Assembly: GCA_023136815.1 (NCBI GenBank)
Contig: JAGLQM010000023.1
Span: 1 to 10,085, forward strand
Direction of reading: 5' to 3'
DNA length: 10,085 nucleotides
DNA from: Thermoplasmata archaeon
GTDB lineage: Archaea; Thermoplasmatota; Thermoplasmata; SG8-5
Shown here piece after piece: positions 1-7,300 of this stretch. The position numbers and the translations under genes are program-made. Under the pieces are notes generated by a model, which had not been told where the DNA came from, ran no database searches, and saw only the letters and a program-made list of their open reading frames with translations. Each line of letters starts with the position of its first letter. Within the stretch, counting starts at the first letter, position 1.

Positions 1-7
1 ATTTCAT
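1..7 (-). CDS. Start of an off-window divergent gene (5' end only)
   Basis: On the minus strand an ATG lies at 7-5, preceded by GGTGG (plus-strand 13-17) with a 5-base spacer, which is a good archaeal ribosome binding site. Only the codons for Met-Lys are inside the window, so the product cannot be named. A minus-strand TATA-like tract (GATAAAAAG, about plus-strand 57-65) lies at a suitable distance for a short-leader transcript. The layout implies a shared divergent promoter region with nadE. The call rests on the start codon and Shine-Dalgarno alone. Confidence 0.5.
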
Positions 8-56
8 TTCTTCCACCTTTTAGGTTTGATGAGCAGTGTAAATACAACTCATACTT

Positions 57-70
57 ATCTTTTTATCTTA
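57..70 (+). promoter_or_regulatory. TATA-like box of nadE
   Basis: The T-rich tract TCTTTTTATCTTA is centred about 25 bases before the nadE ATG at 90. That is where an archaeal TATA box sits when transcription starts at the start codon. No Shine-Dalgarno sequence lies before that ATG, which agrees with a leaderless mRNA. The tract is nearly symmetrical (CTTATC-like arms), so its reverse complement could also serve the divergent gene. Confidence 0.45.
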
Positions 71-89
71 TGATATATATGCAAGGTTC

Positions 90-953
90 ATGCTCAAACC
101 AGGGCTCAAGAGTGACACCCAGACAGTAATTTCCATATTTATGAAGCACCATGTTGAGCTTGCCAAAGCTAATGGCGTGGTTGTGGGAATGAGCGGCGGT
201 CTTGATTCCTCGGTTATAGCCAAGCTGGCAGTTGATGCACTTGGCCCTGAGAAAGTACTTGCGGTTCTAATGCCTGAAACCTCCACCCCGGAGGAATGCA
301 TGGCCGATGCAAAAGCAATGGCCCAGGAATGGGGCATTGAAGTCCTGGACATAAATATCAAGTCTATGGTGGACGCAATTTCGGAAACCCTGGGATGTGA
401 TAATCAGGGTTCTAAGGGGAATCCTGATTCCCCATCTTTCGCAAACAAGTTTGCTCAATCTCTGGGAAATATAAAATCAAGGTCCAGAATGGTAATATTA
501 TATCATCTGGCCCGGGAGAAAAATTTACTGGTTCTAGGTACTAGCAATAAGTCAGAATTTTTAACTGGCTATTTCACAAAATGGGGCGACGGAGCTTCGG
601 ACATTTGCCTGATAGGGGACCTTTACAAGACCCAGGTGAGAAAGCTGGCAGGCCGTATTGGATTGCCGGAGAAGATTATTCAGCGTGTCCCATCCGGTGA
701 CCTCTGGGACGGCCAGACCGATGAAGCCGAACTGGAGATTGATTATGCTACCCTGGACCGGATACTCCTGGGCATTGAACTGGGAATGGCTGATTCTGAT
801 ATTGTGAAGAACGCTGAGGTATCTGCCAGTCAGGTTGCACATGTGCGGAAGCTCGTTGCCAGAAGCGTTCATAAAAGAAGGTTAGGATTAATTCCAAAAA
901 TGGGTGCAAGGACCATCGGCCAGGACTGGCGTGAAAGCAGCCTTCATCAATAA
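90..953 (+). CDS. nadE: NH3-dependent NAD+ synthetase
   Basis: This 287-residue protein makes NAD+ from nicotinate adenine dinucleotide, ATP and ammonia, the last step of NAD biosynthesis, in the cytoplasm. The PP-loop ATP pyrophosphatase motif SGGLDSS is at residues 35-41. GTSNKSE (150-156), GYFTKWGDGASD (160-171), PSGDLWDGQTDE (201-212) and HKRR (261-264) are the other signature blocks of NadE. There is no N-terminal glutaminase (nitrilase) domain, so free ammonia is the expected nitrogen donor; the length is normal for this short form. The ATG at 90 is the only sensible start: other ATGs just upstream are out of frame. No Shine-Dalgarno is present and a TATA-like tract lies about 25 bases upstream, suggesting leaderless translation. 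It stands alone, facing a convergent gene. Confidence 0.97.
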   Translation: MLKPGLKSDTQTVISIFMKHHVELAKANGVVVGMSGGLDSSVIAKLAVDALGPEKVLAVLMPETSTPEECMADAKAMAQEWGIEVLDINIKSMVDAISETLGCDNQGSKGNPDSPSFANKFAQSLGNIKSRSRMVILYHLAREKNLLVLGTSNKSEFLTGYFTKWGDGASDICLIGDLYKTQVRKLAGRIGLPEKIIQRVPSGDLWDGQTDEAELEIDYATLDRILLGIELGMADSDIVKNAEVSASQVAHVRKLVARSVHKRRLGLIPKMGARTIGQDWRESSLHQ

Positions 954-967
954 GGCTTCCAGCCTTA
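951..967 (+). terminator. Perfect 7-bp hairpin overlapping the nadE stop codon
   Basis: TAAGGCT (951-957), loop TCC, AGCCTTA (961-967). The stop codon TAA is the first arm's opening triplet. No T-run follows, so it may protect or end the nadE mRNA rather than act as an intrinsic terminator. Its role is inferred from position only. Confidence 0.35.
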
Positions 968-998
968 ATGAGAAGTTTCCATAGGCCATACACTTGAC

Positions 999-1532
999 TC
1001 AATCAGAGTTCAAACTCTGATTTTCTGACTTGAGATTGGTGTCGTGCATGGCGACATTTTCTGTTATATTCTCTTTAGCCAGCTTCACAAATTCTTCGGG
1101 TTTTTCCAGGTCTATGAGTATCTCATCAGCCTGGCGCATCAGAAGCATTCCGAACCTCTTCTTGTGATTTAACCTGATTATGACAAGGCCATTGTTCCCG
1201 CTGGCCAGGATTATCCGGCCCCTTTTGGATGTCTGTCCAAGAATGCCTATATTGGAGGTGTGTGCCTCCACGCTATCAATCAGGTGAAAGTGAAAGTTGG
1301 TATTGAAAATCAGCCCCTGGCGTAATGTTATGCCGTCATTGTTTATCTCATGCTTGGTTAGCATAGGTGTGATGTAGGCAATGATAATGGTCACTATGAA
1401 TATCAGGGAAAATCCCATGAGCCAGGCCATACTTATTTCTGCAAGCTCCATCAAGTAAAGGATGCATGCCAGTATTGCAAGGAAGGTCACTGCCCTTATT
1501 GCGAACATGAGCCTGGGATATTGAAATTTCAT
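999..1532 (-). CDS. Two-pass membrane protein with PH-like (DUF304-type) domain
   Basis: This 177-residue protein is of unknown function. Two hydrophobic helices at about residues 11-30 and 36-58 form a hairpin. A soluble beta-rich segment follows at 60-145, where the pattern E-I-x-N-D-G-I-T-L-R-Q-G-L-I-F and then L-I-D-S-V-E resembles bacterial PH-like domains (bPH2/DUF304) attached to membrane hairpins. A charged, Asn/Ser-rich tail ends the protein. The predicted topology puts the PH-like domain in the cytoplasm. The ATG at 1532 has no Shine-Dalgarno, but a TATA-like TTTATGC lies about 25 bases upstream, so a leaderless transcript is likely. It is convergent with nadE, and its 3' end contains the hairpin proposed as the nadE terminator. 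The family call comes from the overall pattern, not from a catalytic signature. Confidence 0.75.
   Translation of the reverse strand: MKFQYPRLMFAIRAVTFLAILACILYLMELAEISMAWLMGFSLIFIVTIIIAYITPMLTKHEINNDGITLRQGLIFNTNFHFHLIDSVEAHTSNIGILGQTSKRGRIILASGNNGLVIIRLNHKKRFGMLLMRQADEILIDLEKPEEFVKLAKENITENVAMHDTNLKSENQSLNSD
1001..1024 (+). terminator. Candidate nadE terminator: 10-bp inverted repeat plus T-run
   Basis: AATCAGAGTT (1001-1010) and AACTCTGATT (1013-1022) are perfect inverted repeats separated by CA, and the T-run TTTT (1021-1024) follows on the plus strand. The hairpin lies 48 bases past the nadE stop. It also encodes the last residues (NQSLNSD) of the convergent membrane-protein gene, so the same bases serve as coding sequence and as a likely end signal for nadE transcripts. 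Confidence 0.5.
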
Positions 1533-1553
1533 TGTCTATGAATGTCATATCTT

Positions 1554-1561
1554 GCATAAAT
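1554..1561 (-). promoter_or_regulatory. TATA-like box of the membrane-protein gene
   Basis: Read on the minus strand, TTTATGC is centred about 25 bases before the ATG at 1532. This is the spacing expected if transcription starts at the start codon. Confidence 0.35.
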
Positions 1562-1634
1562 GTGTTGCCAATAGACAAGGTCTAAAAGTTAAAAAAAATA
1601 AAAAAAACGCCCACATTCCTCCTTTATTTCCTAA

Positions 1635-1666
1635 CTTTGACAGTTGAAATAATGCAAACGTCAAAG
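1635..1666. repeat. Inverted repeat CTTTGAC...GTCAAAG
   Basis: Two perfect 7-base arms at 1635-1641 and 1660-1666 are separated by 18 bases. The GTCAAA core recurs at 1709-1714 inside the next inverted repeat, so these could be repeated binding sites of one regulator. Function is unknown. Confidence 0.35.
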
Positions 1667-1676
1667 ATAGGTGAAA

Positions 1677-1720
1677 CGCAGATTTGGCATAGATTATTAT
1701 ATTTAAATGTCAAATTTGCG
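1677..1720. repeat. Imperfect 13-base inverted repeat flanking a TATA-like core
   Basis: CGCAGATTTGGCA (1677-1689) and TGTCAAATTTGCG (1708-1720) match as inverted repeats at 11 of 13 positions. The 18 bases between them contain TATATTTAAA. A protein bound across both arms would cover a possible promoter. No gene starts immediately beyond it on either strand, so its target is uncertain: the membrane-protein gene to the left or the feo operon to the right. Confidence 0.4.
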
Positions 1721-1753
1721 TTGTTTATGAATGTACAGAATGCAATTCTATAT

Positions 1754-1767
1754 TTAGGTATATAAAA
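1754..1767 (+). promoter_or_regulatory. Possible distal feo TATA box with TTAGG half-site
   Basis: TTAGGTATATAAAA carries a single TTAGGTAT arm, the same bases as one half of the two full feo operators read on their minus strand. It overlaps a good TATA-like TATATAAAA. If used, transcription would begin near 1787-1790 and give feoA a leader of about 90 bases. Confidence 0.3.
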
Positions 1768-1822
1768 TCTCAGACTATAATACCGGGTTTTACACCATAC
1801 ACCATCGCCTTTTCAACCAATA

Positions 1823-1833
1823 ATTATTTATAT
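1823..1833 (+). promoter_or_regulatory. Likely feo operon TATA box
   Basis: The A/T-rich tract ATTATTTATAT is centred near 1828, which places the transcription start about 26 bases further on, near 1854. That start would lie inside the two operators at 1837-1867, the expected arrangement for a repressor that blocks RNA polymerase recruitment. It leaves a leader of about 25 bases carrying the feoA ribosome binding site. Confidence 0.5.
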
Positions 1834-1836
1834 GAT

Positions 1837-1850
1837 TTAGGCATACCTAA
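1837..1850. promoter_or_regulatory. DtxR-type operator 1 (TTAGG-N4-CCTAA)
   Basis: TTAGGCATACCTAA is a palindrome of TTAGG and CCTAA arms around a 4-base centre. TTAGG arms are characteristic of DtxR/IdeR iron-box operators. It lies between the proposed TATA box and the feoA start, and the third gene of the operon encodes a DtxR-family repressor, so iron-dependent autoregulation is the natural reading. Confidence 0.75.
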
Positions 1851-1853
1851 TAA

Positions 1854-1867
1854 TTAGGCATACCTAA
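1854..1867. promoter_or_regulatory. DtxR-type operator 2, identical tandem copy
   Basis: This is an exact second copy of the 14-base operator, three bases after the first (start-to-start 17 bases). The junction itself forms a perfect palindrome CCTAAT-A-ATTAGG (1846-1858). Two dimers could therefore bind side by side, as DtxR-family repressors do on longer sites. It ends three bases before the feoA Shine-Dalgarno. Confidence 0.75.
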
Positions 1868-1878
1868 AAGTGATGTAA

Positions 1879-2106
1879 ATGGAAAAAACACTGGCTATCA
1901 TGAAACAAGGCGAAAGCGGCATTATCACCCGAATGGAAGGAGGAGAGGAGTTCAAGCGCAAGCTCAGAACAATCGGAATCCGTGAGGGTAAGAGAGTTCT
2001 CCTTGTCACAAAACAGTATTTTGGAGGCCCTGTGGTATTGAAGGTGGATGGCAGAGACACATCCATCGGCAGGGGAATGGCCAGGAGGATTTTTGTAGAT
2101 GTCTAG
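1879..2106 (+). CDS. feoA: Ferrous iron transport protein A
   Basis: This 75-residue cytoplasmic protein is a single SH3-like FeoA domain, the small partner of the FeoB ferrous-iron permease. The family pattern is visible: G-E-S-G-I-I near residues 11-16, a K-L-R-T-I-G-I-R-E-G-K block at 28-38, and a G-R-D-T-S-I-G-R-G-M-A block toward the C-terminus. Length is typical. GTGATG (1870-1875), matching the archaeal anti-Shine-Dalgarno, lies three bases before the ATG and fixes the start. The last codons overlap the first bases of feoB by 8 bases, pointing to translational coupling. It is the first gene of an iron-regulated operon with two DtxR-type operators in its promoter. Confidence 0.95.
   Translation: MEKTLAIMKQGESGIITRMEGGEEFKRKLRTIGIREGKRVLLVTKQYFGGPVVLKVDGRDTSIGRGMARRIFVDV
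2083..2088 (+). promoter_or_regulatory. Ribosome binding site of feoB inside feoA
   Basis: AGGAGG within the feoA C-terminal coding region lies 10 bases before the feoB ATG at 2099. It supports that start over the later in-frame ATG codons at residues 13 and 27. Confidence 0.55.
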
Positions 2107-3880
2107 AGGGGAGCAGTGTTCATTGCCCAAGGACATGCCCGAAGGTCTGGACCCGGAGCAACGAACCGAAGAGTTGATGAAAGCTGTGAATGTTGGTAAA
2201 AGTGTTGTTTTCTCAAGACTTACCGGGGCGAAAGTTATCACTTCAAATTATGCTGGCACAACCGTTGATTTCTGCCAGGGTCATATCCGAGTTGGAAAAG
2301 GAAAGTTCGACATAATCGATGCTCCAGGCACATATTCGCTTCAGCCCACCAACAAGTCCGAGGAGGTTGCTGTGGAAATGCTGAAGCAGGCAGATATTGT
2401 TGTCATTGTTCTGGACTCCACCAATCTGGAAAGGAATTTATTTCTCACCCATGAGATACTGGAAACCGGGAAACCGGCGATTATTGCCCTGAATATGTGG
2501 GATGAGGCCCAGCATCTGGGAATTGATATTGATCAAGATATGCTTGAAGGGGCACTGGGTGTTCCAGTGGTTCCTACTGTGGCCCTTTCTGGAGAGGGAA
2601 TTAAAGACTTAGTTGACAAGTTCGATGATGCCAGAACATCAGAACTTGAACCGACCATTGACGAGGCCAGATGGATTAATGTTGGAACTATCATAAAGAA
2701 TGTTCAGACAGTCACTCACAAGCATCACACCATGAGAGACAGATTGGAAGATGTGACCATTCGACCACTGACAGGCATTCCTATTGCTATTGGCATAATA
2801 TTTCTGGCATTCTGGCTGGTAAGATTCATTGGTGAAGGGCTTATCACTTTCGTTATGGACCCTTTATTCGAGCTTTACAGACCTGCAGTAATGGACCTGA
2901 GTAATATGCTGGGGGGCTCAGGATGGCTCCATGACATGCTAATTGGCAGCCTGATAAACGGTGATGTGGATTTTCTGGAATCTCTGGGCGTACTCACCAC
3001 TGGCCTGTATGTGCCATTTGGGATGGTACTGCCGTATATTGTTGCATTCTATCTGGTGTTGGCACTTATGGAGGATACTGGTTATCTTCCAAGATTGTCA
3101 ACTCTTTCGGATAATATCTTTCACAGATTGGGAATGCATGGTTATGGAATTGTGCCGCTGATGTTGGGTATGGGCTGCAATGTCCCGGGGGTATTGGCCA
3201 CCAGGAATCTGGAAACTCAAAAACAGCGTTTCATAGCCGCAACACTCCTGGCTGTTTCTGTACCTTGTATGGCCCAGATAGCCATGATATTCGGGGTGCT
3301 TGGTTCCCACGGGCCATTCTATATTTTCCTGGTATTTATCACTCTATTTTTTGTTTATATCACAATTGGTCTTATACTCAATCGTATAATGAAAGGTGAA
3401 AGTCCAGAAATATTCCTTGAGATTCCTCCATATCGAAGACCAGTCCTCAGGACCACATTGAAAAAGACCTGGATGCGGGTACAGGGCTTTCTGAAAGAAG
3501 CCGTCCCATGGATGATTTTTGGTGTGTTCTTCATCAATATTCTTTATACTCTGGGATTCTTTGATTTGCTTGGTCAGGCATTCTCTCCATTGATGGAGAG
3601 TTGGCTTGGTCTTCCTGCTGTTGTTGCTCCGGTGCTTATTATAGGCTTCTTGAGGAAGGACCTGGCTGTGGGAATGCTTCTTTCTCTTGGAACGTTGATG
3701 AGCCCCATGCAGCTTGTTATTGCAGTAACCATGCTGACAATGTATTTCCCCTGCATGGCAACATTTATTGTGCTGTTTAAAGAGCTTGGATTAAAGGGAC
3801 TGGTGCAGGCAATTATGGTCATGTTTATTATGGCTGCGACTGTTGGAGGTCTCATGAGACTGATACTGATTGGGGTGTGA
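2099..3880 (+). CDS. feoB: Ferrous iron transporter FeoB with damaged G1 motif
   Basis: This 593-residue protein is a GTPase-gated Fe2+ uptake permease of the cytoplasmic membrane. The N-terminal G domain shows switch I GTT (53-55), G3 DAPG (74-77), G4 NMWD (132-135) and G5 ALSGEG (162-167). The membrane half has gate motifs GMGCNVPGVLATR (357-369, with the conserved Cys) and PCMATF (551-556), plus EDTGYLPR (325-332) and FLRKD (517-521). Hydrophobic segments lie at about 224-245, 300-326, 380-430, 469-490 and 505-592. The G1 motif is abnormal: FeoB normally has GNPNVGKS, but here AV precedes NVGKS (31-35). The first P-loop glycine is missing, as if five residues (about LVGNP) had been lost in frame. 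The N-terminal 25 residues are unusual but appear to be an archaeal-type extension. feoB overlaps feoA and is followed closely by the dtxR-like gene. Confidence 0.95.
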   Translation: MSRGEQCSLPKDMPEGLDPEQRTEELMKAVNVGKSVVFSRLTGAKVITSNYAGTTVDFCQGHIRVGKGKFDIIDAPGTYSLQPTNKSEEVAVEMLKQADIVVIVLDSTNLERNLFLTHEILETGKPAIIALNMWDEAQHLGIDIDQDMLEGALGVPVVPTVALSGEGIKDLVDKFDDARTSELEPTIDEARWINVGTIIKNVQTVTHKHHTMRDRLEDVTIRPLTGIPIAIGIIFLAFWLVRFIGEGLITFVMDPLFELYRPAVMDLSNMLGGSGWLHDMLIGSLINGDVDFLESLGVLTTGLYVPFGMVLPYIVAFYLVLALMEDTGYLPRLSTLSDNIFHRLGMHGYGIVPLMLGMGCNVPGVLATRNLETQKQRFIAATLLAVSVPCMAQIAMIFGVLGSHGPFYIFLVFITLFFVYITIGLILNRIMKGESPEIFLEIPPYRRPVLRTTLKKTWMRVQGFLKEAVPWMIFGVFFINILYTLGFFDLLGQAFSPLMESWLGLPAVVAPVLIIGFLRKDLAVGMLLSLGTLMSPMQLVIAVTMLTMYFPCMATFIVLFKELGLKGLVQAIMVMFIMAATVGGLMRLILIGV

Positions 3881-3886
3881 TGTGAT

Positions 3887-4333
3887 TTGAGAAGAATAAC
3901 CAAGGAAGAGTATATTGAGACGATTTTTGCCCTGCAGAAGGACAGTGTAAAGGTTCAAACAGGCCAGATTGCCCAGCGCATGGATGTGAAACCGCCTTCT
4001 GTGACAGAGATGCTGGGGAAATTGCAGGATGAAGGTCTTGTTAATTACGAGCCATACATTGGAGCAGAGCTAACTTCAAAAGGCGAGAAACTGGCCAGGG
4101 AGCTTCTGGAGACCCATAAGGTGATATCTGATTTCCTCGAAATACTGGGCATTGACAAGGATGTGGCAGAGCATGATGCCTGTATTATTGAGCATCACAT
4201 GAGCCGTGAATCGGCCCAACGCCTGAAGATGTTCGTGGAGTTCATCCAGACCGCTCCAAAGGACCCCAAGTGGATAGAGAATTTCCTAATGTATTGCGAA
4301 ACCGGAAAGCGGGAATGCAGGCCTGAAGATTGA
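3887..4333 (+). CDS. DtxR/MntR-family metal-dependent repressor
   Basis: This 148-residue two-domain regulator has an N-terminal winged helix (about 1-62; recognition segment near P36-P37-S38-V39-T40) and an iron-dependent dimerization domain (about 65-142). It lacks the C-terminal SH3 domain of DtxR, so its size is like that of MntR. Likely metal ligands, aligned by eye to MntR, are E8, E11, H77, C99, E102 and H103. C99 replaces the MntR Glu and matches the Cys ligand of the iron sensor DtxR, so Fe2+ is the more likely effector. The start is TTG at 3887: an in-frame stop (the feoB TGA, 3878-3880) leaves no other choice, and GTGATG (3877-3882) lies four bases upstream. As third gene of the feo operon it very probably represses that operon through the tandem TTAGG operators. 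Confidence 0.92.
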   Translation: MRRITKEEYIETIFALQKDSVKVQTGQIAQRMDVKPPSVTEMLGKLQDEGLVNYEPYIGAELTSKGEKLARELLETHKVISDFLEILGIDKDVAEHDACIIEHHMSRESAQRLKMFVEFIQTAPKDPKWIENFLMYCETGKRECRPED

Positions 4334-7300
4334 TTATGCTCCGACAGTCCATGGAGTATCTGTGTTAACATACACCCAGTATGCCTCACCCTCTACCATT
4401 GTGACGTCACCCAGGGCTTCGTCCGAGATATAGGGCACTCCTGCCACATATTCGGCAACCAATGTTGCTCCTGTTCCGAAGAGTGCATCAGTAGCAAGTT
4501 CGGATACCTGTGTTGGGTATCCCACCAGGTTCCAGCCAGCGTACAGGTCAATGTTCACCGGAACTGCTGAATAAGTTCCAGTCATGCCTGTGCTGAGTGT
4601 TCCGTCAGATGCTGTCAGGTGCAGCCAGACTCCCATTGTATTGTCGATTGTTATCAGGTCATTTGTTGCTGCTCCCACGCGATAGGTTTTCCATGGGTCT
4701 GCTGCATCTTGTGGGTTGTACCATTTGGCAACATCCCAGAATGTGCCATTGTCTCCATCGGGATTTGAATCATCCAGCACTGTCCGGATGTTCCCCGAAG
4801 CAACTACCGGGAATGATATGAATGCCCAGTCTCCGGTAGAATAGCCAGAAACATCAATATGATAAATCGGATGAAGTAGTCCTTCTGATTCCTTAACCTC
4901 AGTAACTCCAATTTCCTCGGTTCCAAAACCATCAACGCCTCTTACCTCGTACCACCAGTATGTTGAATCCTCTTGACCTTTGTTCATGTCCACATAGGTC
5001 TCTGTTCCAAGTGCTGTGGAATCAAGAAATGTCCATGGTCCAGTCGGTGTGTCTGAACGGTAAATATTGTAATATGAAACTCCAGAGCTGCCAGTCCAGT
5101 TCAGTGTATTATGGGCATAGGGGTCGCTGGCAACAGACCATGCAAATCCGTCAATTCTGGAATCATAGGTAGTATCACCCCACCAGAAATAGTCATTGTC
5201 TCTGGTTGTGTAATAGCTCATTGTCCAGGTTGCTGCGTCCAGGCTGCTTGCGCCAAGCTGCTCGGTGGTGAACTCTGCCTTCAAGTTGGTAGGCGGCGTC
5301 GATAATGATTGATAAATCCTGATGACCACGGAATCAGTTGCTGAAAGTGATGTCTGGGGGCAGCTCCAGGTGGTAGTTTGAATACCAGCACCATTCGCGC
5401 TCCTTTCAACAATGGCCTCTGCAGAACCTCCGGTAAGTTCGGCCTCTGTTCCTGCTGAATTTCTAACCCATGCCCTAAAACCGGTGGAAACAACGCCTAT
5501 GTTTCCAGTGAGGCTGCTTCGCACAGAAGTTGTTGACTGGGCGTTTCCTAATAGATAAGTTGTAAGGCCATTGGCAGAGCCCTCACTGGCAACACCTCTC
5601 ATGAACCTTGTTTCAGTTGTTACCATGCCTGCAGGACTCCAGTGCTCCACTGTAAGGCCAGGAGTAATGCTCATTATGGCCATATTGTACTCTTCCTGGG
5701 CAAGGTCGTCCACTGCCCTGACCACGTAATAATATGTCTGGCCTGGTGTTCCAGAGTCCAAGAATGAAAGCGTTGTTCCATTCCACCTGGCTGCAGTGGA
5801 ATTGACCTCTACCTCGCTGGGCGAATGGTCGAACCTGTAAACATTGTATGTTATTGGGTCGTTTATCTGGAGTGCTGGCCCCCAGGTAATTTCCATATTT
5901 GCGCCCATGCCAGGATTTGACAGTGACTGGATGCCAGTGAATTCTGGCAATGCTCTTGAACCGTTGATAATGAACATCACGTCATGGACATCATTGGCTG
6001 CATTGTCGTCAGTCGGGAACAATGTCTCCAGGCTGGCCTTGTAGGTTCCTGGTATTGTGAAATCATAGTTCCATGAGAGGGTTTCCTGAACTCCCACATC
6101 CATTGGACCGGATGTTGGGATTACTTGATTGTATACTATGTTTTCACCGGGATTGTGGGCTGTGATAATCACATCGTCCAGCCAGAAGCCGAATAATATT
6201 GATGTAATATCATTATCGCTTGTGAACCTGAATCTGAGCTGAAACTCTTCTGAACCAAGATAGTCTGCAAGATCCAAACTTCTCAGTTGCCAGCTGGGTG
6301 CCAAGCCGTCATAACGAGTCACATAATCCCATGACTTTCCATTATCTATTGATGCTTCCACCATTAGAAAATCATAATAGTCCTGGATGTAATAGAATGA
6401 CATGAATTCCAGGGTTGCTGATGTGTATCCTTTTAGATTAATTGGCTGTGCCATCATAAGGGACTGGCATGTGTCCATAGTATAAACGCCGCCGTCTCCA
6501 CACCACAAACTGTGTGTGCCTGATGATGAACGGCTTGTTACGTCCTGCCATGATGAACTGGAATAAGTCAAATCATGATCCATTGTAACCCAATTACCCA
6601 TGCCGGATTCCATATCATCATCGAAAAGAGTAACGTCACTGCCCACACCTATCTTGGAGATTGTCAGTTCATTATTGAATGTCCCTACCTGGGCCTCGCC
6701 AATGTTCTTCACTGCACCATCAATATTGTACTGGCTCATTGGGAAGTCTCCCATTTCAGTAAATGGGAAAATTGCACTGCCCTCAATATCATTTGGCCAA
6801 GGTACAATAACTGTGATTGCACTGGAATCTGTACAGGTCGAATTTGTCTGGGAACTTGTGTTCACCCAGATTGTGTATGTGCCAGGTGCCTGTCCAAAGG
6901 GCACTGTGATGTTCAGGATTGTTGATTGTGTTTCATTCCTTACCAGACTCATTGTTGTTGTATCCAGGCTGATTGTCCATCCTGGTATTGTTGTGTGTGC
7001 AAGGTCAAAAACATCTGCACGTTGACCATCGTCTGTTATGTTAATTGTTATTGAATCTGAACTAGCGTCCTCAATTCTAATTTCTGCTTCAACAGGTTCC
7101 GAGCTGACATGGTCAATGAACTGGAATTTATTGTCGGCGGCCTGGCACAGCAAGATTATTGCTCCTAAATTATCCTGGCATACTGGCAATACTTGATATG
7201 AATCTGGATGGAAAATATCATATGGTGCTTGGATGGATGGATGGTTCTCTGGCCCTCCGCTGCCCCAGTCATAATATGGGAATGCTTCCACACAGTATGC

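Larger units (their letters stand above)
1533..1878. other. 346-base intergenic region upstream of feoA
   Basis: No gene is seen. From left to right it holds the leaderless promoter of the minus-strand membrane gene (about 1554-1561), an A-tract (1591-1607) that would be a U-run on a minus-strand transcript, and an inverted repeat CTTTGAC/GTCAAAG (1635-1641 and 1660-1666). Next come a longer imperfect inverted repeat around a TATA-like core (1677-1720), an upstream TATA-like box with a lone TTAGGTAT half-site (1754-1767), and finally the feo promoter and operators (1823-1867). The region is clearly A+T-richer than the genes. Its length and the number of symmetric elements suggest more regulatory input than the two feo operators alone. 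Confidence 0.6.

Noticed and set aside
1591..1607. A-tract as a terminator
   Set aside because: It would be a U-run only for minus-strand transcripts, and no minus-strand gene ends there. It was kept only as a remark in the intergenic entry.
6575..7025. Plus-strand open frames of 116 and 141 codons over the peptidase gene
   Set aside because: They overlap each other and lie antisense to well-supported peptidase coding sequence. Neither shows a motif or a ribosome binding site.
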